Shown here: positions 56,246 through 64,000 of the stretch, piece by piece
Layout: each line of letters opens with the position of its first letter
Position numbering within the stretch: position 1 is the stretch's first letter
NCBI RefSeq assembly: GCF_002224365.1
Contig: NZ_CP022437.1
Location: forward strand, 1,550,001 to 1,614,000
Origin: Virgibacillus necropolis
GTDB taxonomy: Bacteria; Bacillota; Bacilli; Bacillales; Amphibacillaceae
DNA length: 64,000 nt
Direction: 5' to 3'
Translations under genes and position numbers: made by a program
Notes under the pieces: model-generated
Told to the model about the DNA's origin: nothing
The model's database searches: none
What the model saw: the letters and a program-made list of their open reading frames with translations, nothing else

Positions 56246-57826
56246 TTGAAAATATCGCTGCAAACCAAAATAATGGTTCTTGTCCTATCACTTGCATTTC
56301 TGATTATTATTCTATTAACTGCATCGTTTACTTATCTAGAAAGTAAACAGATTGAAGAGCAGAAAGGTCGATTAGCTTTAAAAATATCTAAAACAATTTC
56401 ATTCATGCCTGAAGTGATTAAAGCCTTTCAAACAAAAGATCCCGCAGCAATCATTCAACCGACAGTAGACAAAATTGGAAAAGAAATCGAGGCTGAGTTT
56501 ATTGTGGTCGGCAATAAAGAAGGCATTCGATATTCCCATCCTATACCTGAAAGGATTGGGAAAAAAATGGTCGGAAAGGATAACCACCGGGCTTTAATAG
56601 AAGGAAAGTATTATACTTCAAAGGCCGTGGGATCATTAGGACCATCTTTGCGGGGGAAGTCACCAATTTTCAATGAAAGCGGCGAAATTATTGGTATCGT
56701 ATCGGTCGGTTTTCTTGTAGAGGATATCAACGAGCAAGTCTTTCACAATGTGATTAGGGTTGCCATCATTTCATTGGTTGTCCTCCTGATAGCGATTGTT
56801 GGAAGTATCCTGCTATCTAGAAGTATTCGAAAAGATACGATGGGGTTGGAACCTTATCAAATTGCTACGTTATATACAGAAAGGGATGCCATTTTGCAAT
56901 CGATTAGGGAAGGCATTTTGGCGTATAACAAAACAGGCTTGGTCACAATGATTAATCAACCCGCTATAAATCTGCTTAATATTAAAGGAAGCTCGCCTCA
57001 CCTGAAAATTAAAGATCTTTTACCAGACAAAAATCTTTACCAGGTGTTTAAAACTGGAAAGTCTCAAATAGACCAGGAAATGTTATTGGAAAATAAGACA
57101 GTAATCATGACTCGAACTCCCATTTTTCACAAGGATGAAGTGAAAGGGGTAGTTGCATCTTTCCGCGATAAAACGGAAATTGAGCAAATGCTTAACACCA
57201 TTTCTGAAGTCCAAAGGTATTCTGAAGATTTACGTGCTCAGAATCATGAATTTACGAACAAATTGTATGTGCTGTCGGGCTTATTACAACTGGGCGAATA
57301 CGACGAGGCTGTTCAAATGATACAGAATGAAACGACAGATTTTGAGATAAAAAATCAAATTCTCTTTAATCAAATTGAAGACTCGAGGGTACAGGCTATT
57401 TTACTGGGGAAAATGGGAAAATCCTCAGAGAAGAAAATAAGGTTTGAAATTGATTCTAACAGTTCTCTTGAGAAGTTGCCAGATCATATTGACCTGATCC
57501 ATCTCATCGTGATCATCGGAAATCTTATAGACAATGCGTTTGAAGCTGTTGTTAATCACAGTCAAAACCCAGAAGTGACATTCTTTGCAACGGATTTTGG
57601 GAAAGATATCATTTTCGAGGTTCAAGATAATGGAATTGGTATTCCTGAGAAAAACAAACCGCTTCTCTTTAACAGAGGTTTTACAGAAAAAAGTTCTCAT
57701 GTACCCCGAGGCTATGGGCTTGCTAACGTAAAGGAAGCTGTGAGTAAACTCGAGGGGATCGTTGAATTTCAAAGTGAAATAGGAGAGGGTACTGTGTTCA
57801 CTGTATATCTTCCTAAAGAACAATAA
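56246..57826 (+). CDS. CitA/DctS-family sensor histidine kinase
   Basis: A 526-residue membrane kinase. TM1 is at about 8-28, an extracellular single-Cache sensor at about 35-165 (QIEEQKGRLALKISKTIS; GSLGPSLRGKSPIFNESGEI), and TM2 at about 172-192. A PAS domain covers about 215-310. The SpoOB-like box AQNHEFTNKLYVLSGLLQ contains the phospho-His. The ATPase domain has NLIDNAFEAV, DNGIGIPEKN and GYGLANVKEAV. Family members sense citrate, malate or other dicarboxylates. It starts at TTG behind TGGGGGTAG. Paired with the regulator directly downstream and near a CitMHS transporter. Confidence 0.9.
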   Translation: MKISLQTKIMVLVLSLAFLIIILLTASFTYLESKQIEEQKGRLALKISKTISFMPEVIKAFQTKDPAAIIQPTVDKIGKEIEAEFIVVGNKEGIRYSHPIPERIGKKMVGKDNHRALIEGKYYTSKAVGSLGPSLRGKSPIFNESGEIIGIVSVGFLVEDINEQVFHNVIRVAIISLVVLLIAIVGSILLSRSIRKDTMGLEPYQIATLYTERDAILQSIREGILAYNKTGLVTMINQPAINLLNIKGSSPHLKIKDLLPDKNLYQVFKTGKSQIDQEMLLENKTVIMTRTPIFHKDEVKGVVASFRDKTEIEQMLNTISEVQRYSEDLRAQNHEFTNKLYVLSGLLQLGEYDEAVQMIQNETTDFEIKNQILFNQIEDSRVQAILLGKMGKSSEKKIRFEIDSNSSLEKLPDHIDLIHLIVIIGNLIDNAFEAVVNHSQNPEVTFFATDFGKDIIFEVQDNGIGIPEKNKPLLFNRGFTEKSSHVPRGYGLANVKEAVSKLEGIVEFQSEIGEGTVFTVYLPKEQ

Positions 57827-57838
57827 TGGAGGCTAATG

Positions 57839-58525
57839 ATGGAAACTGTTAAGGTAGCAATTGCGGAAGATGATTTTCGCGTTGCTAATGTTCATGAGAA
57901 ATTTCTTAATAAAATACCTGAGGTCGAAGTTGTGGGGAAGGCGTTAAATGCCGAAAAAACCCTGGAACTTCTGCAAAATAAAAGTACGGATCTTCTATTA
58001 CTCGATATATACATGCCTGACCAGCTTGGTATTGATATTCTTGCGTCCATACGACAAGAATTCGAGGAGTTGGATATCATAATAATTACAGCGGCAACTG
58101 ATAAAGCATTCCTTAAAAAAGCGATGCGCTACGGTGTGCAAAATTACTTAATTAAGCCAGTTACTATTGCTCATTTTACGGATACTATTAAAAAATATGT
58201 TGATAGCAGAAATTTATTACAGAACAAGGATGAAGTTAATCAAATTGTAGTGGATAGACTTTTCAATAACGGGAATGAAAGGAAGACAGATGAAGGGAAC
58301 CAGGATCTGCCTAAGGGAATAGATTTCCAGACTCTAAATAAGACCTTGGAAGTCCTTAAAAACAGTCGAGAGGGTTTATCTGCTGAAGAGATTGGAAGAA
58401 GAATGGGAGCTTCGAGAACCACTGCGAGGCGTTATTTAGAATACTTAATTTCCACTGACGAGTGCCAATCCGAAGTTGAATATGGCTCCGTCGGACGACC
58501 AGAACGGAAGTACTTTGATCGATAA
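57839..58525 (+). CDS. CitT/DctR-family response regulator
   Basis: A 228-residue regulator. The receiver has VAIAEDDFRVANVHE and the phosphoacceptor Asp56 in LLLLDIYMPDQLGID. The C-terminal DNA-binding domain (GLSAEEIGRRMGASRTTARRYLEYL) is of the CitB/DctR type. ATG at 57839 is six bases after GGAGG; the ATG at 57836 is closer than usual. It probably activates the citM-like gene 240 bases downstream. A terminator lies after it. Confidence 0.9.
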   Translation: METVKVAIAEDDFRVANVHEKFLNKIPEVEVVGKALNAEKTLELLQNKSTDLLLLDIYMPDQLGIDILASIRQEFEELDIIIITAATDKAFLKKAMRYGVQNYLIKPVTIAHFTDTIKKYVDSRNLLQNKDEVNQIVVDRLFNNGNERKTDEGNQDLPKGIDFQTLNKTLEVLKNSREGLSAEEIGRRMGASRTTARRYLEYLISTDECQSEVEYGSVGRPERKYFDR

Positions 58526-58570
58526 TTAAGCAAAATGTTAGTAAAGACGATGCGACTGAATCGTTTTCAT

Positions 58571-58612
58571 AAGATGCACAATGGCTTTTCGGCCATTGTG
58601 CATCTTTTTATA
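58571..58612 (+). terminator. Terminator of the two-component operon
   Basis: The perfect stem AAGATGCACAATGGC against GCCATTGTGCATCTT followed by TTTATAATC. Confidence 0.9.
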
Positions 58613-58736
58613 ATCAAAATTAACATAAAAAGGCCAAAACGGTTTTTAAAGCCAGTATTTTCAAAAACGTTACATTAGGTGACTGATGTTTTAGAATATT
58701 AATTAGACTTAAAAAATAAAGCGTCATTATTTCTAA

Positions 58737-58752
58737 ATGTAAGCGCTTATAA
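58737..58752 (+). promoter_or_regulatory. Near-consensus cre site before citM-like gene
   Basis: ATGTAAGCGCTTATAA fits the CcpA cre consensus WTGNNARCGNWWWCAW at all but one position. It sits 14-29 bases before the start codon, directly ahead of the ribosome site, consistent with roadblock repression on preferred sugars as for B. subtilis citM. Confidence 0.7.
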
Positions 58753-58765
58753 ATGGAGTGTTAAT

Positions 58766-60079
58766 ATGCTAGCTTTACTAGGATTTTTAATGATCATTGT
58801 TTTCATGTATTTAATCATGACCAAACGTCTTTCCGCACTTATTGCTTTGATGGTTATACCAGTCGTTTTTGCATTACTCGGAGGATTTACCGAAGACATT
58901 GGCCAAATGATGCTAGATGGTGTATCAAAAGTGGCACCGACAGGCATTATGATTATGTTTGCGATTCTGTATTTTGGCGTAATGATTGATGCTGGTTTAT
59001 TTGACCCAGTAGTTGAAAAAATCATTAGAGTTGTAAAGGGTGATCCTTTAAAAGTTGCAATGGGAACAGCTTGCTTGATACTTTTCGTTTCCTTAGACGG
59101 CGATGGAACAACAGCCTATATGATTACGGTTTCGGCTATGTTGCCATTGTATAAACGAATTGGAATGAATCCACTTGTATTGGCCGGTATTGCAGTACTT
59201 GGATCCGGGGTAATGAATTTGCTTCCGTGGGGGGGACCGACCGCGAGAGCAATGAGTGTTTTAGGTCTTGGTGTATCAGAACTCTTTGTTCCTGTTCTAC
59301 CTGCTATGCTCGGGGGCGTTCTCGTTGTGTTAGGAGCTGCTTTTTATTATGGTAAAAAGGAAAGGAAGAGACTGGGCGTCATCCATATTAATCAAAATGT
59401 TATTGACGAGATGGCATCAAAGGAAACGGCAGCTGCTTCTGAAGCTGTTGGACAAGATGAAAGCATTAAACGTCCTAAATTAATATGGGTAAACTTTCTT
59501 TTGACTATTTTACTTTTAGTCTGTCTTGTTGTAGGGGTGCTACCTACTCCAGTGTTATTTATGATAGCATTTGCCGTTGCTATTATGATTAACTACCCGA
59601 ATATGGAACAGCAGAAGGAAAGAATTTCGACCTACGCGGGTAATGTGCTGTCTGTTGTTTCACTGGTATTTGCCGCAGGTGTTTTTACGGGTATTCTTAC
59701 AGGCACAGAAATGGTTGATGCTATGGCGAATTCGTTGATATCGGTTATTCCTGACGCATGGGGTCAGAACTTCGCTGTTATAACGGCGATTGCTAGTGCA
59801 CCGTTTACCTTTTTCATGTCAAATGATGCATTTTATTTCGGAGTGCTTCCGGTACTTGCAGAAACGGCGTCTACCTATGGTGTTAGTCCAGTAGAAGTCG
59901 GCCGCGCGTCTCTGCTTGGTTTGCCAGTTCATTTACTTAGTCCACTTGTTCCATCGACTTATTTATTAGTTGGGATGGCAGGTGTTGAATTTGGTGACCT
60001 CCAGAAGATGATGTTAAAATGGGCAGCTTTAGCAACTCTTGTTATGACTGTTGTCGCAGTGGTATTAGGGATTATTTAA
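58766..60079 (+). CDS. CitMHS-family metal-citrate transporter
   Basis: A 437-residue membrane protein with about twelve helices. CitMHS motifs are FAILYFGVMIDAGLFDPVVE, SLDGDGTTAYMITVSAMLPLYKRIGMNP (split) and LPWGGPTARAMSVLG, with FFMSNDAFYFGVLPVL in the second half. Family members carry citrate with Mg2+ or with Ca2+/Fe3+; the metal cannot be told here. Likely induced by the two-component system just upstream and repressed by CcpA through the cre site. Terminator downstream. Confidence 0.93.
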   Translation: MLALLGFLMIIVFMYLIMTKRLSALIALMVIPVVFALLGGFTEDIGQMMLDGVSKVAPTGIMIMFAILYFGVMIDAGLFDPVVEKIIRVVKGDPLKVAMGTACLILFVSLDGDGTTAYMITVSAMLPLYKRIGMNPLVLAGIAVLGSGVMNLLPWGGPTARAMSVLGLGVSELFVPVLPAMLGGVLVVLGAAFYYGKKERKRLGVIHINQNVIDEMASKETAAASEAVGQDESIKRPKLIWVNFLLTILLLVCLVVGVLPTPVLFMIAFAVAIMINYPNMEQQKERISTYAGNVLSVVSLVFAAGVFTGILTGTEMVDAMANSLISVIPDAWGQNFAVITAIASAPFTFFMSNDAFYFGVLPVLAETASTYGVSPVEVGRASLLGLPVHLLSPLVPSTYLLVGMAGVEFGDLQKMMLKWAALATLVMTVVAVVLGII

Positions 60080-60100
60080 TAATTAAATTGGATAAAATTT

Positions 60101-60136
60101 ATAGAAAAAACTCGCAAACTGTTGCGAGTTTTTTTA
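60101..60136 (+). terminator. Terminator after citM-like gene
   Basis: The stem AAAAAACTCGCAA against TTGCGAGTTTTTTT. Confidence 0.85.
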
Positions 60137-60247
60137 ATAGAGGTATAGGAAGCGTTAAGCTATCCATCCAATAATTAGAAATCAACTATAAAGCGTGCTA
60201 ATATATTAGATAGTATACATAAGGATTTGGAGACGGAAGGGATACTA

Positions 60248-61066
60248 GTGGTTTACATTATTTGTATGATAATTGGGTTTGTCACTGCATTTGCAGGTAG
60301 TCTAATTGGGCTGGGCGGAGGAGTTATTCTGATTCCGAGCTTATTATTTTTACATCAATTTTCAAGCGAGTTCGCATGGGCTACTCCGCAAACGATTGTC
60401 GGAATATCATTAATTGTTATGTTTTTTACAGCACTATCTTCAACTATTTCTTATTTCAAAAAAGGGCGAGTTGATTATAAAACTGGTTTATTACTTTTAT
60501 CTGGTAGCATTCCTGGGGGAATCTTCGGATCTTGGTTAAATCAATTTATTGCTGCAGAAAGATTTTCATTTTATTTCGGTATCTTAATGATTGTATTATC
60601 ATTACTCTTTTTATTAAGGAGAAAAACGACATCGGAAAAACAAACAATAGCACAGAAAAACATTCGATCATTCCATCTTGACGATAAAACATATCATTAT
60701 TCGGTTTCTTTTTGGGGAGCTTTTATTGTTTCACTATTTGTTGGAACATTATCCGGTTTATTCGGGATTGGCGGAGGTTCAGTCATGGTTCCGCTCATGA
60801 TCTTGTTGTTCGGGTTTCCTGCACATATAGCGATTGCAACATCGATGTTTATGATTGTCTTTATTAGTATGATAAGTGCTGGAACTCATATAATCCTTGG
60901 ACATGTATCATGGGAATATGTCCTATTTTTTATTCCTGGGGCATGGATTGGTGGAGCAATTGGGGCGATCGTGAATCAAAAGTTAAAAAGTCAGTCACTT
61001 GAATGGATTTTGCGTGTGCTCTTACTAGTTGTCGGGGTACGCTTAATTATTGAAGGATTAACATAA
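60248..61066 (+). CDS. yunE: TauE/SafE-family (TSUP) membrane protein, YunE-like
   Basis: A 272-residue membrane protein with two related halves, each with a Gly-rich motif: AGSLIGLGGGVILIPSLLF and SGLFGIGGGSVMVPLMILL. This is the TSUP pattern of sulfite, sulfoacetate or other organic anion exporters. The GTG at 60248 is six bases after GGAAGGG; the longer TTG reading includes that site. It lies 12 bases before the yunD-like gene, as in the B. subtilis yun group. Substrate unknown. Confidence 0.88.
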   Translation: MVYIICMIIGFVTAFAGSLIGLGGGVILIPSLLFLHQFSSEFAWATPQTIVGISLIVMFFTALSSTISYFKKGRVDYKTGLLLLSGSIPGGIFGSWLNQFIAAERFSFYFGILMIVLSLLFLLRRKTTSEKQTIAQKNIRSFHLDDKTYHYSVSFWGAFIVSLFVGTLSGLFGIGGGSVMVPLMILLFGFPAHIAIATSMFMIVFISMISAGTHIILGHVSWEYVLFFIPGAWIGGAIGAIVNQKLKSQSLEWILRVLLLVVGVRLIIEGLT

Positions 61067-61078
61067 GGAGTAGGTATC

Positions 61079-62479
61079 ATGGAGGAAAAATTATTCTTTT
61101 ATTATACAAATGATTTACATAGTAATTTTGATCAATGGTCACGGGTAGCTGGATATTTGAAGGAAGCAAAAGATATGAAAAAGGCAGAAAACCAATCATG
61201 CTGGTTATTTGACATTGGTGATCATGTCGATCGTGTGCATCCAATTGCTGAAGCGTTTATGGGAAAGGCCAATGTACAATTAATGAATGATGTGGGATAT
61301 GATGTTGTCACCCTTGGAAATAACGAAGGAATCACGTTGGATCATGATGACCTGTATCATTTATATGACGAAGCAAAGTTTGATGTAGTTTGTGCCAACC
61401 TGCAAAACGTAAAAGGTGATAATCCGCCATGGTTTCAACCTAGCGTCAGTATTAACTCGGTTGAAGGTGTTAGAGTTGGTGTCTTGGGGTTAACTGCACC
61501 TTTTAATGCATTTTATGAACTACTAGATTGGCATATTTCACCTCCATTTGAGGTCTTAGATGAATATATAAGTGAGCTTACTAAACATACGGATGTCATT
61601 ATTTTACTATCGCATTTAGGTATAACTGAAGATCAGGAAATTGCGAGAAGATATGATGATATTGATGCCATTATTGGTGGGCACACACATCATTTAATGC
61701 GGACGGGTGAGATGATTAACGATACGATAATCACTGCTGCAGGCAAACATTGTGCATTTGTCGGGGAAGTTATTTTGACATGGGATCATAATCAAAAGAA
61801 AGTGGTTAATAAAGAGGCCTATACAACCGATATAACACATAGAGCAAAAGACTTACACACAGAAGAAAAATTAAATGACTTAGTTGTTCAGGCCGATAAA
61901 GTTCTACAAGAAAAGGTCGTCACACTTAATGAAACGATTGAAATTAGCTGGTTTAAAGATACACCGATAATGAAAAAACTGTCTGCAACATTAAAAGAAT
62001 GGACGAAAGCTGACTGTGCCATGTTGAATGCTGGTGTTTTGCTTGATCGATTTGAAGCGGGTGATGTTTCCCTTAAAGATGTCCATCGTATCTGTCCACA
62101 TCCCATTAACCCCTGTGTAGTAGTCCTGAAGGGTGACGAGCTGATAGAGGTTATTCGTGCATCATTCAAAAAGGAATTCATGGAATTGCAGTTAAAAGGG
62201 TTTGGATTTCGTGGTGAGGTTCTCGGAAGGATGATCTATGCGGGCGTGGAAATAGAAACCGAAATAAGGGAAGATGGCCAAGAATACGTGAAAAATGTAA
62301 GCATGAATGGCCAACCTCTAAACCCTGATTATTCCTATCATGTAGCAACAGCAGATACGTTCACCTTTGGAAGACTATTACCAGAAGTTGCTAAGTCCGA
62401 AACAAAAAAATATTTTTTACCTGAATTTCTGCGGGATTTGCTAGCTCAAACACTTAAAGAAGAATATGAATCAAGATAA
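61079..62479 (+). CDS. yunD: Metallophosphatase/5'-nucleotidase family protein, YunD-like
   Basis: A 466-residue cytoplasmic member of the 5'-nucleotidase/UshA superfamily without signal peptide. Metal ligands lie in YTNDLHSNFDQW, FDIGDHVDR, TLGNNEGI, LLSHLGITEDQEIARR and GGHTHHLM. The C-terminal substrate domain carries MLNAGVLLDRFEAGDVS and TADTFTFGRLLP. Exported relatives dephosphorylate nucleotides; the cytoplasmic form's substrate is unclear. A start with GGAG lies just after the yunE-like gene. Confidence 0.9.
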   Translation: MEEKLFFYYTNDLHSNFDQWSRVAGYLKEAKDMKKAENQSCWLFDIGDHVDRVHPIAEAFMGKANVQLMNDVGYDVVTLGNNEGITLDHDDLYHLYDEAKFDVVCANLQNVKGDNPPWFQPSVSINSVEGVRVGVLGLTAPFNAFYELLDWHISPPFEVLDEYISELTKHTDVIILLSHLGITEDQEIARRYDDIDAIIGGHTHHLMRTGEMINDTIITAAGKHCAFVGEVILTWDHNQKKVVNKEAYTTDITHRAKDLHTEEKLNDLVVQADKVLQEKVVTLNETIEISWFKDTPIMKKLSATLKEWTKADCAMLNAGVLLDRFEAGDVSLKDVHRICPHPINPCVVVLKGDELIEVIRASFKKEFMELQLKGFGFRGEVLGRMIYAGVEIETEIREDGQEYVKNVSMNGQPLNPDYSYHVATADTFTFGRLLPEVAKSETKKYFLPEFLRDLLAQTLKEEYESR

Positions 62480-62549
62480 GTCTAAAGTAGCACCTAGGCC
62501 CCTATCTGCATACACATATATGGTGATGTAGAAAAGGAGGAAATACTTG

Positions 62550-62852
62550 ATGATTACTGTAAATCCTTTGGAAATTGATGGAATGTTTTTCACCGCAATT
62601 ACTGTCGAACTCCCAAAAACAAACTTACTCATGATTTCTAATGATATCGGTTATATCATGTGTGGAGCTTTAGATGTAGATCTTTTAAATGAAAAACTAG
62701 CTGATAGGAACGTGATAGCAGCCCGGGCTGTTGGAGTTAAAACGATTGATGAATTATTACATGCACCACTGCAAAAAGTAACAGATGCTTCAAAGTCCTA
62801 CGGTTGGGAAGTAGGTATGGTAGGGAAAGAAGCATTGGGCCATATATCATAA
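62550..62852 (+). CDS. yunC: DUF1805 protein, YunC-like
   Basis: A 100-residue DUF1805 protein closely resembling B. subtilis YunC (LLMISNDIGYIMCGALDVDL; LADRNVIAARAVGVKTIDEL). Function is not known. The ATG at 62550 is nine bases after AAAGGAGG; a TTG one codon upstream is also possible. It is probably a separate unit downstream of yunD, with the order reversed relative to B. subtilis yunC-yunD-yunE. Confidence 0.9.
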   Translation: MITVNPLEIDGMFFTAITVELPKTNLLMISNDIGYIMCGALDVDLLNEKLADRNVIAARAVGVKTIDELLHAPLQKVTDASKSYGWEVGMVGKEALGHIS

Positions 62853-63018
62853 AAACGTATGTCTTCCATTATGGAAGGCATGCGCATTTAATGGCGCTTT
62901 AAATGTCTATAATTGTAGTTTAATATATAGTATTATTCGAAAAATTTTGTTAGAATCTTTATACAGAATTAGTATCATGATGAATTAATTTGGTATGATA
63001 CAGAGTTAGGAGAGCCCT

Positions 63019-63213
63019 ATGAGATTAGCAAGTACAAAATTAATAAAACCTGGAACCATTGTTGGACAAACTGTATTTAATGAAGGTGGGAAGGTTTTAA
63101 TACAAAAAGGATTAGGCTTAACTGAAAAAATGATCAATCGTCTCGTATTTCAAGGGATTACTTATATTTACATAGTAGACGAGCTAACCAATGATATTCA
63201 AATTGAACAATAG
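63019..63213 (+). pseudogene. HD-GYP protein N-terminal stub
   Basis: A 64-residue product, MRLASTKLIKPGTIVGQTVF and onward to YIYIVDELTNDIQIEQ, matching the N-terminal segment of Bacillaceae HD-GYP phosphodiesterases, which run to about 350 residues. The HD and GYP motifs are absent: the frame stops exactly where a hairpin and a TnpB-related gene begin. The gene was probably disrupted by that insertion. The ATG is preceded by TAGGAGAG. Confidence 0.65.
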
Positions 63214-63267
63214 GGGAAGGTGTAGTCCCCTTCAAAATGCGTAGCATTTAGTGGGGGTTAACCTTCT
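63213..63267. mobile_element. Probable left-end hairpin of a TnpB-type element
   Basis: Nested inverted segments GAAGGT/ACCTTC, CCCC/GGGG and AAATGC/GCATTT form one imperfect hairpin (63216-63266). It lies right after the broken HD-GYP frame and before the TnpB-related gene. IS200/IS605-type elements carry subterminal hairpins rather than terminal inverted repeats. Confidence 0.5.
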
Positions 63268-63368
63268 CGGTCTTGATTTTTTTATATTTTTAAAGACCAA
63301 CTTATTGTTTTATTTTTCGTCAGATTATATAATGATAGTAGATCAAGTGTTCGAGGAGGGCGGATTCG

Positions 63369-64000
63369 ATGGAAAAAACAAAAACAATAAAAAACAAAAT
63401 TTTATCGCACGGAACTATTTCATTCGAACCTACGCTTATAATCTATCGAAATGCGTTAAAGTTTATTGTAGAAGTTATAGATGAAGAGTGGATTCTAGTA
63501 GAAGGTTTGAGTACGAAAGAAGTGACTCGTGTTGTTGAAAAGCTTATCCATCGAACCAAAGACAACCCTTCTCCCGAATATGATTTTACAAGTACTTTTT
63601 ATAAGTTCCCTTCCTATTTAAGGAGATCTGCGATCTCCAAAGCATTTGGCATCGTAACTAGCTATCGTTCAAATCTAAAAAACTGGCAATCTGACAAGTT
63701 AAAAGCGCTGTCTGATGGGAAAGCGTTTACTAAAAAACCTCCGGTTTTAAGTATGGAACACGATGCGTTTCCAGTGTTCTATAAAGGGAATATGTTTAAT
63801 CGAATTTCCTCTAATCGAGCGGAAATTAAACTTTTTATAAATAACGACTGGGTTTGGCATACAATCACGTTTAATGACAAAAACCTCAAAAACAGAGGGA
63901 TACTCGATTGGAAAGAAAACAATCCTACGCTTATTAAAGTTGGCAAAAAATATTTTATCAACTTTTCCTGTACCAAAAAAGTAAAGGTAAACAAAACAAA
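63369..64000 (+). CDS. TnpB-related protein, N-terminal part (runs off window)
   Basis: An open frame of 210 codons continues past the window end. The ATG follows GAGGAGGG by eight bases. Recognisable segments are FPSYLRRSAISKAFGIVTSY, RSNLKNW, KPPVLSMEHDAFPVFYKGNM, and KLFINNDWVWHTITF. These resemble TnpB-related proteins of IS200/IS605-type elements of Bacillales and Clostridia, possibly RNA-guided nucleases. The RuvC active site expected in the C-terminal half is outside the window. No tnpA is seen on this side. Confidence 0.65.
   Translation, partial: MEKTKTIKNKILSHGTISFEPTLIIYRNALKFIVEVIDEEWILVEGLSTKEVTRVVEKLIHRTKDNPSPEYDFTSTFYKFPSYLRRSAISKAFGIVTSYRSNLKNWQSDKLKALSDGKAFTKKPPVLSMEHDAFPVFYKGNMFNRISSNRAEIKLFINNDWVWHTITFNDKNLKNRGILDWKENNPTLIKVGKKYFINFSCTKKVKVNKT

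Overview
The window is a low-GC Firmicutes chromosome segment, most like a salt- or alkali-tolerant Bacillaceae of the Oceanobacillus/Virgibacillus type. This is inferred from gene content: a CotF-like spore coat protein, a LiaIHFSR envelope-stress module, a seven-gene Mrp Na+/H+ antiporter, two BCCT osmolyte transporters, and a fad-yus-met-suf gene order matching Bacillus subtilis. No rRNA, tRNA or CRISPR array was seen.

Layout. 1-4300: spore coat gene, then liaI-liaH-liaF-liaS-liaR. 4400-9700: two very small ORFs, isocitrate lyase, CorA, a secreted coiled-coil NlpC/P60 hydrolase and a nitroreductase. 9700-14600: a 220-bp MITE-like element, a BCCT transporter, a YitT-like protein, a CNNM/HlyC protein with a hairpin between its Shine-Dalgarno and start codon, and paired CrcB/Fluc fluoride channels. 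14550-17650: zur-znuB-znuC-znuA with two Zur boxes. 17760-18450: csoR and copZ with a small copA remnant between them, followed by a 429-bp palindromic element. 19070-25600: fadM, a FadR-type operator, then fadNAE. 25600-28530: a Uma2 nuclease gene bracketed by inverted copies of a repeat, then yusI, gcvH, yusF and yusE. 28600-31530: SAM-I riboswitch and metNPQ. 32140-37350: sufCDSUB.

37500-46840 is accessory. It opens with two gene remnants (TetR C-terminus, semialdehyde dehydrogenase C-terminus). A catabolic cluster follows: BCCT transporter, ornithine-cyclodeaminase-family protein, P5C dehydrogenase, Rieske oxygenase, Rieske ferredoxin, ferredoxin reductase and a TetR regulator. Palindromic TAATCATGATTA-type sites lie in the divergent promoter region and near the TetR gene. 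A reasonable but unproven hypothesis is uptake and oxidative demethylation of proline betaine or a related methylated amine, with carbon entering glutamate through P5C. FadM at 19 kb could supply the proline dehydrogenase step.

47190-49500 holds an RclA-like flavoprotein and a KdpD-type universal stress protein. 50090-55860 is mrpABCDEFG. After a second 220-bp MITE-like copy comes a CitA/DctS-type two-component system and a CitMHS citrate transporter with a near-consensus cre site. 60250-62850 is a yunE-yunD-yunC-like group. The right edge holds an HD-GYP N-terminal stub that ends where a TnpB-related element begins; that gene runs off the window.

The window is rich in small intergenic repeats of at least five families. 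Several have terminal inverted repeats and apparent target-site duplications. Most genes are ordinary core functions. The catabolic island, the repeat-bracketed Uma2 gene, the hairpin-spaced ribosome binding site and the MITE-like elements deserve the closest look.
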